NCBI RefSeq assembly: GCF_000203975.2 | Contig: NZ_AFCF02000001.1 | Coordinates: 565,783 to 629,782, forward strand | Source: Leisingera sp. ANG1 | GTDB taxonomy: Bacteria > Pseudomonadota > Alphaproteobacteria > Rhodobacterales > Rhodobacteraceae | Direction of reading: 5' to 3' | Length of the DNA stretch: 64,000 bases | Part shown: positions 27,190 to 34,788 of the stretch, one piece after another | Layout: each line of letters starts with the position of its first letter | Position numbering within the stretch: the first letter of the stretch is position 1 | Notes under the pieces: generated by a model | The model's input: only the letters and a program-made list of their open reading frames with translations | Database searches by the model: none | What the model was told of the DNA's origin: nothing | Made by a program: the position numbers and the translations under genes

Positions 27190-27289
27190 GGCACGCACCG
27201 TTCCCTGCCGCTCGGACGGAGGGGGAGCAGCTAGACGGCAGGGAAATATGGGGTGCGTGCCAGCCGGCGGACCGGGCTGCCGGTCCGCC
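27190..27289. other. Nested hairpins between capsid and connector genes
   Basis: GGCACGCACC (27,190-27,199) pairs with GGTGCGTGCC (27,252-27,261), and inside it TTCCCTGCCG (27,201-27,210) pairs with CGGCAGGGAA (27,236-27,245). A second stem GGCGGACC/GGTCCGCC spans 27,267-27,289, only 16 nt after the capsid stop on the minus strand. No T-run follows, so this looks like an mRNA-stability or processing structure more than a terminator. Confidence 0.75.
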
Positions 27290-27304
27290 ATCAGCGCTGA
27301 GCGG

Positions 27305-28486
27305 TCAGCTCAGGCCGAATTTCATCAGCTTGATCGCGGCAAAGTCGCTGACGTCGCCGCCGACGCGCTTGGTCGCGTAGAACAGCACATGCGGCTTGGC
27401 GCTGAAGGGGTCGCGCATCACCCGCAGGTCCGGGCGTTCGGCAATGGTGTAGCCGGCGCGGAAGTCGCCGAAGGCGATGGGGAAGCTGTTGGCGGCCGGA
27501 TCCGGCATGTCCTCGGCAATCAGCACCGGGTAGCCCATCAGGCGCGCAGGCTCGCCTGCGGCCAGGCCGTCGGACCACAGGAAGCGGCCATCGGCGTCCT
27601 TCAATTTCCGCAGCATTCCCGCGGTCTTGGAGTTCAGAATGAAGGTGGCGTTGGCGCGGTATTCCGCCCCCAGCGCATAGACCAGGTCGATGATCGCGTC
27701 GCCGTTACCGATCTCTCCTTCGACGCCGGTGGCCTTGTAGCCGATGTTGCCCCATGTCCAGCTGTCGTTTTCCTCGACGTTGTAGTTGAGGAAACCGGTG
27801 GGCTTGTCGTTGCCGTCGCCGTTGATGAAGGCGTCGGCCTCGGACCGCGCGAATTTGTCGGCGATGCGCCCGGCCAGCCAGCCCTCGATGTCAAAGGCGC
27901 TGTCATCGAGCAGCCGCTGCGACGCCTTGGGCAAGGCGCTGAGTTCATGCAGCGGGATCGAGATGCGGTCGATGCTGCCGGTGGAGGTTTCCGTGGACGG
28001 GCCGGTTTCATTGGCCCAGCCGGCGCCCATCTCGCTGTGGTCGATCAGCACGTCATAGCTTGAGGCCTCCACATGCACCACGGAGGCCACGGCGCGGATC
28101 GAGGCGGAAGCATTCAGCACCGCCTTGACGGTGTCCGCGGTCTGCGGGTCGACCAGATAGCCGCCGTCGCTGCCCACCGCGGTGGACATGGATTTGCCCT
28201 CCAGCTCAAGCCCGCGCAGGCCGTCGTCGTCGCCGTTGCGCAGGTAGGCGTTGAACGCCTTTTGATGCGGGGCGCCCGCGTCCTGGCTGGCTGCCAGATG
28301 GGGGCGGTTCTGAGAGATTGTCTTACGGTCCAGCATGGTCACTCGCTCTTCTGCCTGTTTCAGCCTTGATTGCACGTCGTCCTGAAACCCCTTGAATTCA
28401 TGAAGAAAGCCGGTGATGGCTTGTTTCACTTCATGCGCCAGGGGCGCTGCGTCCCCGGTTTGGGCCGGGAGGTCTTGGTTGCTCAT
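27305..28486 (-). CDS. GTA major capsid protein, HK97 fold (gp5-like)
   Basis: Protein of 393 residues. Residues 1 to about 90 form a helical scaffold (delta) region with FLHEFKGFQDDVQSRLKQAEE in parts, removed by the gp4 protease in the family. The HK97 core follows: SDGGYLVDPQTADTV, SALPKASQRLLDDSAFD, FINGDGNDKPTGFLN, FRAGYTIAERPDLRVMRDPFS. ATGA overlap with the protease gene. Confidence 0.96.
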   Translation of the reverse strand: MSNQDLPAQTGDAAPLAHEVKQAITGFLHEFKGFQDDVQSRLKQAEERVTMLDRKTISQNRPHLAASQDAGAPHQKAFNAYLRNGDDDGLRGLELEGKSMSTAVGSDGGYLVDPQTADTVKAVLNASASIRAVASVVHVEASSYDVLIDHSEMGAGWANETGPSTETSTGSIDRISIPLHELSALPKASQRLLDDSAFDIEGWLAGRIADKFARSEADAFINGDGNDKPTGFLNYNVEENDSWTWGNIGYKATGVEGEIGNGDAIIDLVYALGAEYRANATFILNSKTAGMLRKLKDADGRFLWSDGLAAGEPARLMGYPVLIAEDMPDPAANSFPIAFGDFRAGYTIAERPDLRVMRDPFSAKPHVLFYATKRVGGDVSDFAAIKLMKFGLS

Positions 28487-29052
28487 GTTTGGTGTCCTGT
28501 TCTGAGGTCACGGGTGATCTGGCGCAGGCCGTCGGCCAGGGCGCGCAGCGCTTGTGCTTCCGCATCGGCGGAGGATTTGGCTGCCACCCGGGCGGCGGGC
28601 AGCATCGGGAAAGTGACAAGCGACACCTCCCACAGCTCCACCTGGGTCAGATGGCGGGTGCCGTCGGGGGCGCGGGTGGCTTTCAAAGTGCGGTAGCCGA
28701 TCGAGAGGCCGTCGATGGCGCCACCCTCGATCAAGGCTGCCGCTTCGGCGCCTTTGGGGGTGGCGGTGAGGATGCGGCCCTTCACATACAGTCCGCGCTT
28801 GTCCTCGCGCACCTCGTCCCAGACGCCGATGGGCTGGTGCGGGTCGTGCTGCCACAGCATCTTGACCGTGCGGCCCTGATCGCGGAGCGCCTTGAGCGAG
28901 GCCGCATAGGCGCCGCGCATCACCACGTCACCGCCCTGGTCGGTCTGGCCAAAGAGGCTGGCGTAGCCCTTGATTTCGGTTGCGTCCTTCAGCGAGAGTT
29001 CCTCGCCGAAGCGTGCGAATTTATGTTCCAGCTGGGGGGATCCCTGCATCAT
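28483..29052 (-). CDS. GTA prohead protease, HK97 family (gp4-like)
   Basis: Protein of 189 residues. Serine protease of the U35 type: GYASLFGQTDQGGDVVMRGAY in parts, MLWQHDPHQPIG (catalytic His in QHD), GLSIGYRTLK (Ser in LSIGY), WEVSLVTFPM. It trims the capsid scaffold. The start may be one codon later (two ATGs in a row). Confidence 0.95.
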   Translation of the reverse strand: MMQGSPQLEHKFARFGEELSLKDATEIKGYASLFGQTDQGGDVVMRGAYAASLKALRDQGRTVKMLWQHDPHQPIGVWDEVREDKRGLYVKGRILTATPKGAEAAALIEGGAIDGLSIGYRTLKATRAPDGTRHLTQVELWEVSLVTFPMLPAARVAAKSSADAEAQALRALADGLRQITRDLRTGHQT

Positions 29053-29075
29053 CTGAACCTCGCAAGTCGTTGGAT

Positions 29076-29300
29076 TTACGGTAATTGCACCGTCAGGAAG
29101 GATTGGAAGGCCTGCGCCAGGATCACCGCGGCGACGCCGTAGACAGTGAGCCAGAGGCGTTTTTCCAGCCGCTCCATCATCTGTTCGATCCGGTCGAGGC
29201 GGCGGTTCACGGCGTCGTGCTGGATCTGGGCCACCCGCTCATGGGCGGACAGGCGCAATCCCGGTGAACAATCAAATGCGTGCATCGGGTGCTCAGTCAT
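29076..29300 (-). CDS. GTA head formation protein, rcc01685 type (gp3.5-like)
   Basis: Protein of 74 residues. Soluble N-terminus, a helix RRLDRIEQMMERLEKRLW and one C-terminal membrane-type segment LTVYGVAAVILAQAFQSFL. This small gene between portal and protease is constant in RcGTA clusters and was named a head formation protein. Overlaps the portal stop by 8 nt. Confidence 0.85.
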   Translation of the reverse strand: MTEHPMHAFDCSPGLRLSAHERVAQIQHDAVNRRLDRIEQMMERLEKRLWLTVYGVAAVILAQAFQSFLTVQLP

Positions 29301-30537
29301 CCTGTCCGCCCTCCGTCTGCTCTGTGGGCAGGGTTTCTGTGGGCAACCCCAGCAGACGCCGCTTTTCCGCGGGTGTGAGGAAATCCGCGGAGGTGATGCG
29401 CCGCCATTGCGCCTCGCGCTCTGCCGCGAGCGCAGGCAGCTGGTCGAGGTCGGGCTTCAGCGTCAGCGTGTCGCCGGTCCAGGCGGTGAGCCAGCCGGAC
29501 AGCGCAGCGGTGACCTTGGACACCAAGGGCAGCACGGTCAGCCGGTAGAAGGCGCGGTTGGCCTCCTGATAGTTGGCATAGGTCGCGTCGCCGGGGATGC
29601 CGATCAGCATCGGCGGCACCCCGAAGGCCAGCGCAATTTCGCGGGCGGCGGTGTCCTTGGTTTTCTGGAATTCCATGTCGGAGGGCGAGAAGCCCATCGG
29701 TTTCCAGTCCAATCCGCCCTCCAGCACCATCGGGCGGCCGGCATTATTGGCGCCTTGGAAATTCGTTTGAATTTCTTCGCTTAGATGGCGGAATTGATCG
29801 TCGGACATCTGCCCCTGGCCGTCGGAACCGGTCCAGACCAGCGCGCCGGAGGGGCGGGCTGCGTTATCAAGCAGCGCCTTGGACCAGCGCGAGGCGGCGT
29901 TGTGGACGTCGATGGCCATTGCCGCCGATTGAAGGGCCGAGAGGCCGTAGTGGTCATCCTGCGGGTGGAAGCTTTTGATGTGGCAGACCGGGGAGTTGCC
30001 GGGTTCGTTGGCGAAGCGGTGCTTGCGCCCGCCCACCACGTAATCAAAGCCCGCGGGCCAGCCGTCCGGCCCCGGCACGACGTTCATCCGATCGGAGCGC
30101 AGCACGTGCAGTTCTGCAGGCGTCGCGTCCTCAGCTGTGACCATCTCGATATAGGCGTTGCCGGACAGGAGCAGGTGGCCATAGAGCGCCTCCAGCATCT
30201 CGGCCTGGGTCTGGGCCGGATTGGGACGGGCCAGCAGCGCCAGCCAGGGGTGGGTGTCAAAGCGCTGGCGGCTGTCCTGCAGGACCAGCGGCACCGCGGC
30301 GGCGGCCTCGGCAATGAGGCGGATCACCCGGTGGGTGACCGGATTGCCGGCAAAGCCGCTGCGGGTCAGGGACACGGTGTCGCGCGGGCTCCAGGCGATG
30401 CGGCCGGCGCCGTGCCAGGAGACCACGCGGGCGGTCTGGCTGGCCTTCTGTTCCAGGCCCGGAGTATTGGGGCCCGGTTTCTGGGGGCCTGATTTCTGGG
30501 GGTCTGGCGATTTGCGCCGCAGCAGGTCAAAGACCAT
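29293..30537 (-). CDS. GTA portal protein (gp3-like)
   Basis: Protein of 414 residues, HK97-type portal: GFAGNPVTHRVIRLIAEAAA, LLSGNAYIEMV, VCHIKSFHPQDDHYGLSALQSA in parts, FGVPPMLIGIPGDATYANYQEANRAF in parts, and LTLKPDLDQLPAL near the end. It forms the dodecameric DNA channel. A ProGly-rich stretch (PDPQKSGPQKPGPNTPG) near residue 10 is encoded by short tandem repeats. The gene is separated from the terminase gene by 297 bp with terminator and operator. Confidence 0.95.
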   Translation of the reverse strand: MVFDLLRRKSPDPQKSGPQKPGPNTPGLEQKASQTARVVSWHGAGRIAWSPRDTVSLTRSGFAGNPVTHRVIRLIAEAAAAVPLVLQDSRQRFDTHPWLALLARPNPAQTQAEMLEALYGHLLLSGNAYIEMVTAEDATPAELHVLRSDRMNVVPGPDGWPAGFDYVVGGRKHRFANEPGNSPVCHIKSFHPQDDHYGLSALQSAAMAIDVHNAASRWSKALLDNAARPSGALVWTGSDGQGQMSDDQFRHLSEEIQTNFQGANNAGRPMVLEGGLDWKPMGFSPSDMEFQKTKDTAAREIALAFGVPPMLIGIPGDATYANYQEANRAFYRLTVLPLVSKVTAALSGWLTAWTGDTLTLKPDLDQLPALAAEREAQWRRITSADFLTPAEKRRLLGLPTETLPTEQTEGGQDD

Positions 30538-30644
30538 GGTCCGCTCCTCAGCTTGTTCCTATGTGGCGCTGCCGGCCCGGTGGGGCTGGTGCGCCTTTGC
30601 TGAGGATCATTAGGGCCAGAAAGACCTGAAGATTTGGCAAGCGG

Positions 30645-30663
30645 TGCGTACGGTGGGTACGCA
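30645..30663. promoter_or_regulatory. Palindromic operator-like site upstream of the portal gene
   Basis: TGCGTAC-GGTGG-GTACGCA, 7-bp arms. The core and 4 flanking bases are identical to the site at 32,728-32,746 upstream of gp1. It lies 108 bp before the portal start codon. Likely a transcription-factor or DNA-binding-protein site; the protein is unknown. Confidence 0.6.
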
Positions 30664-30687
30664 ACACCTTGGGTTACAGCACTGTTT

Positions 30688-30718
30688 TAAAAGATAAAGG
30701 CAGCGTTGCGCGCTGCCT
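30688..30718 (-). terminator. Intrinsic terminator after the GTA terminase gene
   Basis: On the minus strand AGGCAGCG pairs with CGCTGCCT around CGCAA, followed by TTATCTTTT. It lies between the terminase stop (30,835) and the portal start, so it may end a gp1-gp2 transcript. Confidence 0.7.
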
Positions 30719-30740
30719 CATCCAATCGAATTTCTTTGTC

Positions 30741-30834
30741 TTGTCTTCGCCTGGCCGAAGGCCGGGCAGCGCCCGTCCGCCCCCCCGGGCGGGCGCTTCG
30801 CGTCCACCCGCGGACGGACGCTGCCCTTAGCGTT
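30741..30834. repeat. Palindromic repeat abutting the terminase stop codon
   Basis: Sister copy of the element inside gp14 (22,166-22,290). It shares the GCCTGGCCGAAGGCCGGGCA and GCGCCCGTCCGC cores; the left part GCAGCGCCCGTCCGC pairs imperfectly with GCGGACGGACGCTGC at the right. It begins directly after the terminase TAA (30,835-30,837). Confidence 0.8.
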
Positions 30835-32205
30835 TTATAACACCCTGACCTGCGGCCTGCGCAGGTTGGCGGCGGGCTGGATAATCAGCTCATGCAGCGC
30901 CCAGACCAGCGCATCGACCCGGTCGGGAGAGCCGCTGCCGCGGTAGCCCTGCGGGGTCATCTGGCACATCTGGTCTTCCAGCTCGCCCAGCCCCGGCAGG
31001 TGGCGCACCCGGCCCTGCTCATAAAGTGCCGCGACGGGTTCGGCGCGGGCGGATTTGCCCTTTCGCGCGTGCAGGGCGCGGAACGGCACCAGCGGGTCGG
31101 CCTGGCGCAGCACGGTTTCGACCAGCGCGCCGCCCTGGTTGACCTCTGCCACCACCCGTTCGGCACCAAAGCGGTCGCGGGCGGAGATCACCGCCTGCGC
31201 CCAGGTCATCGGCGTGGCCCCCTGCACGGTGCAATCCGCCAGCACATAGGCCTGCCAGTCCTGCGGCGGGCCGTGGGTGACCGCGCCCGCCACCACGATG
31301 CCGCAGGCGTCGGAGTCCTTGCCCGCGCTGACGGCCGGGTCAACCGCCACCACGATCCGGTCCAAGGGCGGGGCTTCGGCCACCTGGGCCTCCACCAGTG
31401 CTGCGGTGGTCCAGAGCGCGCCCTGGATGTCCGACAGCATCACCCCGTCCAGCTCCTGCCGGCCCAGCCGGGTGCCTGCATAGCGCGCGCGGACTTCCGT
31501 GAGGAAGGAGGCTGCGAGGTTGGCGCGGTTGGCTTCGGTCGGGGCATGGGTGGTGACGGTGCTGGGCGAGGCCAGCAGCCGTTTCAGGACGGCTGCGTTG
31601 CGCGGGGTGGTGGTGACGCAGACGCGGGGATCCTGCCCCAGCCGAAGCGCGAATTGCAGCATGTCCCAGCTCTCCTGCCCCTTCTTCCACTTGGCCAGTT
31701 CATCCGCCCAGGCGGCGTCGAACTGGGGGCCGCGCAGCGCCTCGGGGTCGTGGGCGGAGAACGCCTGCGCCTCGGCGCCGTTGGGCCAGATCAGCTTGCG
31801 CTCCGACGCCTTCCACTTGGGGCGGCGGTCCTGCGGCGAGCAGGCCAGGATGCCGCTGTCGCCGTGGATCATCACGTCGCGCACCTGGTCATAGGTTTCC
31901 GCCACCAGTGCGATGCGCCGGGCGGTGCCGGGGTCGTGAGGCCACGCGCCCTCAGCCAGCGAGCGGACCCATTCGGCCCCTGCCCGCGTCTTGCCTGCAC
32001 CGCGCCCGCCCAGGATCACCCAGGCGCGCCAATCGCCCGGCGGCGGGCGCTGGTGATCCAGCGCCCAGATGTGAAAGAGATGCGGCAGTGCGCAGAGGGT
32101 CTTGCGGTCCAGCTCATCCAAGAAGCAGCTCAGGAGCGAGGGCGGCACGCAGGCGAGAAAGTCCGAGCTCGACAGCTGCGCGCGCCGCGACGAGATCGAG
32201 TTCAT
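30835..32205 (-). CDS. GTA terminase large subunit (gp2-like)
   Basis: Protein of about 456 residues. ATPase Walker A GGRGAGKT at 66-73, Walker B-like ADELAKW region, and the RNase H-like nuclease part with AVDPAVSAGKDSDACG and a final DRVDALVWALHEL. It packages host DNA into the particle; in GTAs packaging is largely non-specific. The frame is open to 32,250; ATG 32,205 (overlapping gp1 by 92 nt) is used because SSDFLACVPPSLLSCFLDEL looks like conserved sequence, but no good ribosome site is seen and GTG 32,148 is possible. Confidence 0.93.
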   Translation of the reverse strand: MNSISSRRAQLSSSDFLACVPPSLLSCFLDELDRKTLCALPHLFHIWALDHQRPPPGDWRAWVILGGRGAGKTRAGAEWVRSLAEGAWPHDPGTARRIALVAETYDQVRDVMIHGDSGILACSPQDRRPKWKASERKLIWPNGAEAQAFSAHDPEALRGPQFDAAWADELAKWKKGQESWDMLQFALRLGQDPRVCVTTTPRNAAVLKRLLASPSTVTTHAPTEANRANLAASFLTEVRARYAGTRLGRQELDGVMLSDIQGALWTTAALVEAQVAEAPPLDRIVVAVDPAVSAGKDSDACGIVVAGAVTHGPPQDWQAYVLADCTVQGATPMTWAQAVISARDRFGAERVVAEVNQGGALVETVLRQADPLVPFRALHARKGKSARAEPVAALYEQGRVRHLPGLGELEDQMCQMTPQGYRGSGSPDRVDALVWALHELIIQPAANLRRPQVRVL

Positions 32206-32578
32206 GCTCGGATTTGAGCAGGCGGGCGACGTCGGTGCTTTGTTCTGCAAGGGTCTTCTCCACTTTCTGGCAGTCCCGGATCAGGTCTTCGAGCTTGCGG
32301 ACCTGGGATTTGGCGCCGGTGGTTTCGAGCTGCTCCCGGAGCTCCTCTGCTTCTTTGCGCAGGCGGTGGATGCTGTCCTGCAGGGACAGCAGGAGATCGG
32401 CAGTGTAATGCACCCGCCGTTTCAGGAGGGCGGCGCCGTCCTGGTCCGGTGTCTGGCCCTGTTCAGAGGGGGCCTGTTCAGAGGGGGACGGTGCTGCGCG
32501 GTCCGGTTCAGAGGGGGTCGGTGCCGGGTGGCCCTGCCCTGAGTGGCCCGGTGCCGGGCCGCTGGTCTGATCTGTCAT
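32114..32578 (-). CDS. GTA terminase small subunit-like protein (gp1-like)
   Basis: Protein of 154 residues. The first 60 residues are Pro/Ser/Glu-rich with short repeats (PSEQAPSEQGQ), then a helical part ALLKRRVHYTADLLLSLQDS, KEAEELREQLE and KSEHELDLVAARAAVELGLSRLR, as in RcGTA gp1. ATG at 32,578 has a GAGGCAGAG site; upstream codons to 32,680 lie over the promoter. First gene of the cluster. Confidence 0.88.
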   Translation of the reverse strand: MTDQTSGPAPGHSGQGHPAPTPSEPDRAAPSPSEQAPSEQGQTPDQDGAALLKRRVHYTADLLLSLQDSIHRLRKEAEELREQLETTGAKSQVRKLEDLIRDCQKVEKTLAEQSTDVARLLKSEHELDLVAARAAVELGLSRLRAALAPELLLG

Positions 32579-32682
32579 GATATGCTCTGCCTCATGCGTT
32601 CTTGTCCGCACGAGAGAAAGACAGGACGGCCGCCGGCGGAGGGGGTCCGGGGCCGTCCATGTTTCTTCCAGCTGCACCACAA

Positions 32683-32711
32683 CCTATACGCGATTTCAGC
32701 GTAAAAGTCAA
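32683..32711 (-). promoter_or_regulatory. Putative sigma-70 promoter of the GTA cluster
   Basis: On the minus strand TTGACT-N17-TATAGG, about 105 bp before the gp1 start. The palindromic operator lies 16 bp upstream of the -35 box, so its centre would be near -61, a position typical of an activator. Confidence 0.6.
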
Positions 32712-32727
32712 GGGTTATGGGGAGGGG

Positions 32728-32746
32728 TGCGTACGGTGGGTACGCA
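32728..32746. promoter_or_regulatory. Palindromic operator-like site upstream of gp1
   Basis: TGCGTAC-GGTGG-GTACGCA, identical to 30,645-30,663. It sits just upstream of the predicted GTA promoter and 56 bp past the end of the adenylate cyclase gene. Confidence 0.6.
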
Positions 32747-32801
32747 ACGGGGGAGGCGGAGAATAAGAAGGACCGGAAGGAAATACTTAGGATCGCTAGG
32801 T

Positions 32802-34544
32802 TCAGCTGCTGAGTCCTGAGGCGCGCAAACCATCCGCAACGAGAGCAAAATCCCCCGGCCGCCGCCACATCGTTTCAAACCCGCGCGCAAGACTCGTAAC
32901 GGTATCCTCATCGACTTCAATGCCGCGGCTGGCGAATTCGTCATGGCGTTCAGCGACGAACTCCTTCAATGCGGCTGCGGCTTCCTTTCGACGGCCGAGA
33001 TGTGCGTAGGATGCAGCGACAAATGCTGAGGCGAGCGAGTTTAAACGCGCCTCGCCATTCAACATACCAAGCGCCGCTTCATAGTTGCCCCTAAAGAACT
33101 CTGCCTGTCCCATGATCCATTTAATGGCGGGCGGATGCAGCGGGTCCAGACGCATCGCTTCCGACACGACATCGCGCGCTTTTTCCTGACGTCCTAGCAA
33201 GAGAAACGCGTAGCCGCACCACGCCATGGATTCTGCTTCATTGACGATTTGCGACAGTGTTCTTTCGAACTGGGCTTCTGCTTCATCCCAAAGACCCGCA
33301 CAAAGGTATGCAAACCCGAGTTGATCCTGGATATAGACGTCGCGGTTATCAAGTGCAGCGCCTTTGCGGGCGGTCTTAAGTGCATGGTCGGGCGCGTCCG
33401 GGTCCGCAAGACCGAGCCAGAGGTCAATCACATAGGTGTCTGACAGGTACATGTAAGTTCGCGCAACAGACGGATCGAGCACGACTGCCCGTTCGAGGAG
33501 CACGCGTGCAGTTGCTGTGTCCTGCGCATTCAGCCCGTCTCGCAGCGCCTTGCCCTTCAGCATCAATTCGTAGGCCTTCATTTCATCCGCCGGCTTATGA
33601 GCGGCGCGGTCAACCACGTCGTGTTGCACCCGTCCGGGCAAGACCGCCGCGACACTGCGCGCTACTTCGTCCTGCACGGCGAATACATCTTCCAATTCGC
33701 GGTCATAGCGCTCCGACCAAAGCTGGATCCCTTTATGGGCATCCGCAAGCTGAACCGAGATACGTACCCGTCCCCCGGCCTTCCGGACGCTGCCCTGAAC
33801 GAGGTAATCGACACCGAGCGCCTCGGCTATTTCGGCCGGGTCTGTATCCTTCGGTTTGAAGCGGAAGGATGCGTTCTTTGAAGTGACCTGGAGGGTGCGG
33901 AAACGTGACAAGCCTGTGATAACATCTTCTGCAATACCTTCGCTGAAAAATGACTGATCGGTATCGCCGCTCATGCTATCGAAGGGAAGAACGGCAACCT
34001 TAGCCGTTCCGGGATCAGCCGGCCGAACTTGTCCTGTGTCCGCCTCTTTCACCCCGCCATAACGCCAGGCGCGCACCGGCGAGGCGACGTTTTTGAGAGT
34101 GTGGAGCCCGGTATCTTCCCAAGTAACCGGGAGACTGGTTCCAACAACACCGTAAACAGCTTCCGAGATTAGCACTCCGCCGGGCGGGGCAAGCTGCTCC
34201 AACCTTGAAGCCAGGTTGACACCCGATCCGAAGACATCGCCGTCACGAATGATTATGTCGCCGAGATTAATACCAATTCGAAAGCGGATCGGATCGGCAG
34301 CCTCACCCTGCGCTTGCTGCCATTCGATGGCACAAGAAACAGCGTCGGCAGCACTGTCGAAGCAGGCCAGAAGACCATCGCCCAATTGCTTGACGATGCG
34401 GCCGCGATGGGAAGCAATAAGCGGGGCGGAGAGCGTATCAAAAAATGCAGACAGCGAAGCGAGCGTGCCGGCTTCGTCTTGTTCCATCCGGCTGGTGTAC
34501 CCGACCATATCGGCGATTAAGACTGCCGCCAGCTTTCGTTCCAC
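32802..34544 (-). CDS. Class III adenylate/guanylate cyclase with TolB-like and TPR domains
   Basis: Protein of 580 residues. Cyclase domain about 1-180: metal-binding Asp12 in IADMVGYT and Asp56 in QLGDGLLACF, then GINLGDIIIRDGDVFGSGVNLASRLE in parts. A TolB-like segment follows (VAVLPFDSMSGD, FFSEGIAEDVITGLSRF) around 185-310, then TPR-type helices to the end. GTG start with GGAGGG. Predicted cytoplasmic cAMP/cGMP synthesis with protein-interaction modules. It runs toward the GTA promoter in the same direction; read-through into the GTA genes is possible because no clear terminator separates them. Confidence 0.92.
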   Translation of the reverse strand: MERKLAAVLIADMVGYTSRMEQDEAGTLASLSAFFDTLSAPLIASHRGRIVKQLGDGLLACFDSAADAVSCAIEWQQAQGEAADPIRFRIGINLGDIIIRDGDVFGSGVNLASRLEQLAPPGGVLISEAVYGVVGTSLPVTWEDTGLHTLKNVASPVRAWRYGGVKEADTGQVRPADPGTAKVAVLPFDSMSGDTDQSFFSEGIAEDVITGLSRFRTLQVTSKNASFRFKPKDTDPAEIAEALGVDYLVQGSVRKAGGRVRISVQLADAHKGIQLWSERYDRELEDVFAVQDEVARSVAAVLPGRVQHDVVDRAAHKPADEMKAYELMLKGKALRDGLNAQDTATARVLLERAVVLDPSVARTYMYLSDTYVIDLWLGLADPDAPDHALKTARKGAALDNRDVYIQDQLGFAYLCAGLWDEAEAQFERTLSQIVNEAESMAWCGYAFLLLGRQEKARDVVSEAMRLDPLHPPAIKWIMGQAEFFRGNYEAALGMLNGEARLNSLASAFVAASYAHLGRRKEAAAALKEFVAERHDEFASRGIEVDEDTVTSLARGFETMWRRPGDFALVADGLRASGLSS

Positions 34545-34657
34545 AACCTACCCTCCCTCTTTTGCATACCGGCCGAAAGGCAATAAGGCCATGGAAAAGA
34601 ACGAGAGCACCCGCAAACGGCCGCACTTGCACCGCGCAATCTCTGCTTCCTGCAGTA

Positions 34658-34686
34658 ACAAAAAAAGGGCGCCAACCGGCGCCCTT
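34658..34686 (-). terminator. Terminator of the fabF-mltG transcript
   Basis: Minus strand GGGCGCC-GGTT-GGCGCCC followed by a run of seven T. Located about 100 nt after the mltG stop, beyond three further hairpins. Confidence 0.85.
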
Positions 34687-34711
34687 CCCTGTGTCTGTCC
34701 CGCCCCGCAGA

Positions 34712-34781
34712 CCGTTTCCCGGCGCGGGAAACGGCTCGGAAAACGCGTGTTTTCCGGGCCGGAATTCTCGCAGAATTCCGG
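34712..34781. repeat. Three adjacent perfect hairpins 3' of mltG
   Basis: CCGTTTCCC/GGGAAACGG (34,712-34,734), CGGAAAAC/GTTTTCCG (34,737-34,756) and CCGGAATTCT/AGAATTCCGG (34,759-34,781), with loops of 5, 4 and 3 nt. They lie between the mltG stop and the terminator. REP-like or mRNA 3'-protecting structure. Confidence 0.8.
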
Positions 34782-34788
34782 CGTCCGG

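Noticed and set aside
32430-32540. Short GC-rich repeats in the gp1 N-terminal part
   Set aside because: They encode the Pro/Ser/Glu-rich segment of gp1; ordinary low-complexity coding sequence.
32114-32680. gp1 start at 32,680 giving 188 residues
   Set aside because: The first 34 codons would overlap the predicted promoter -10 region and have no ribosome site; ATG 32,578 is better.
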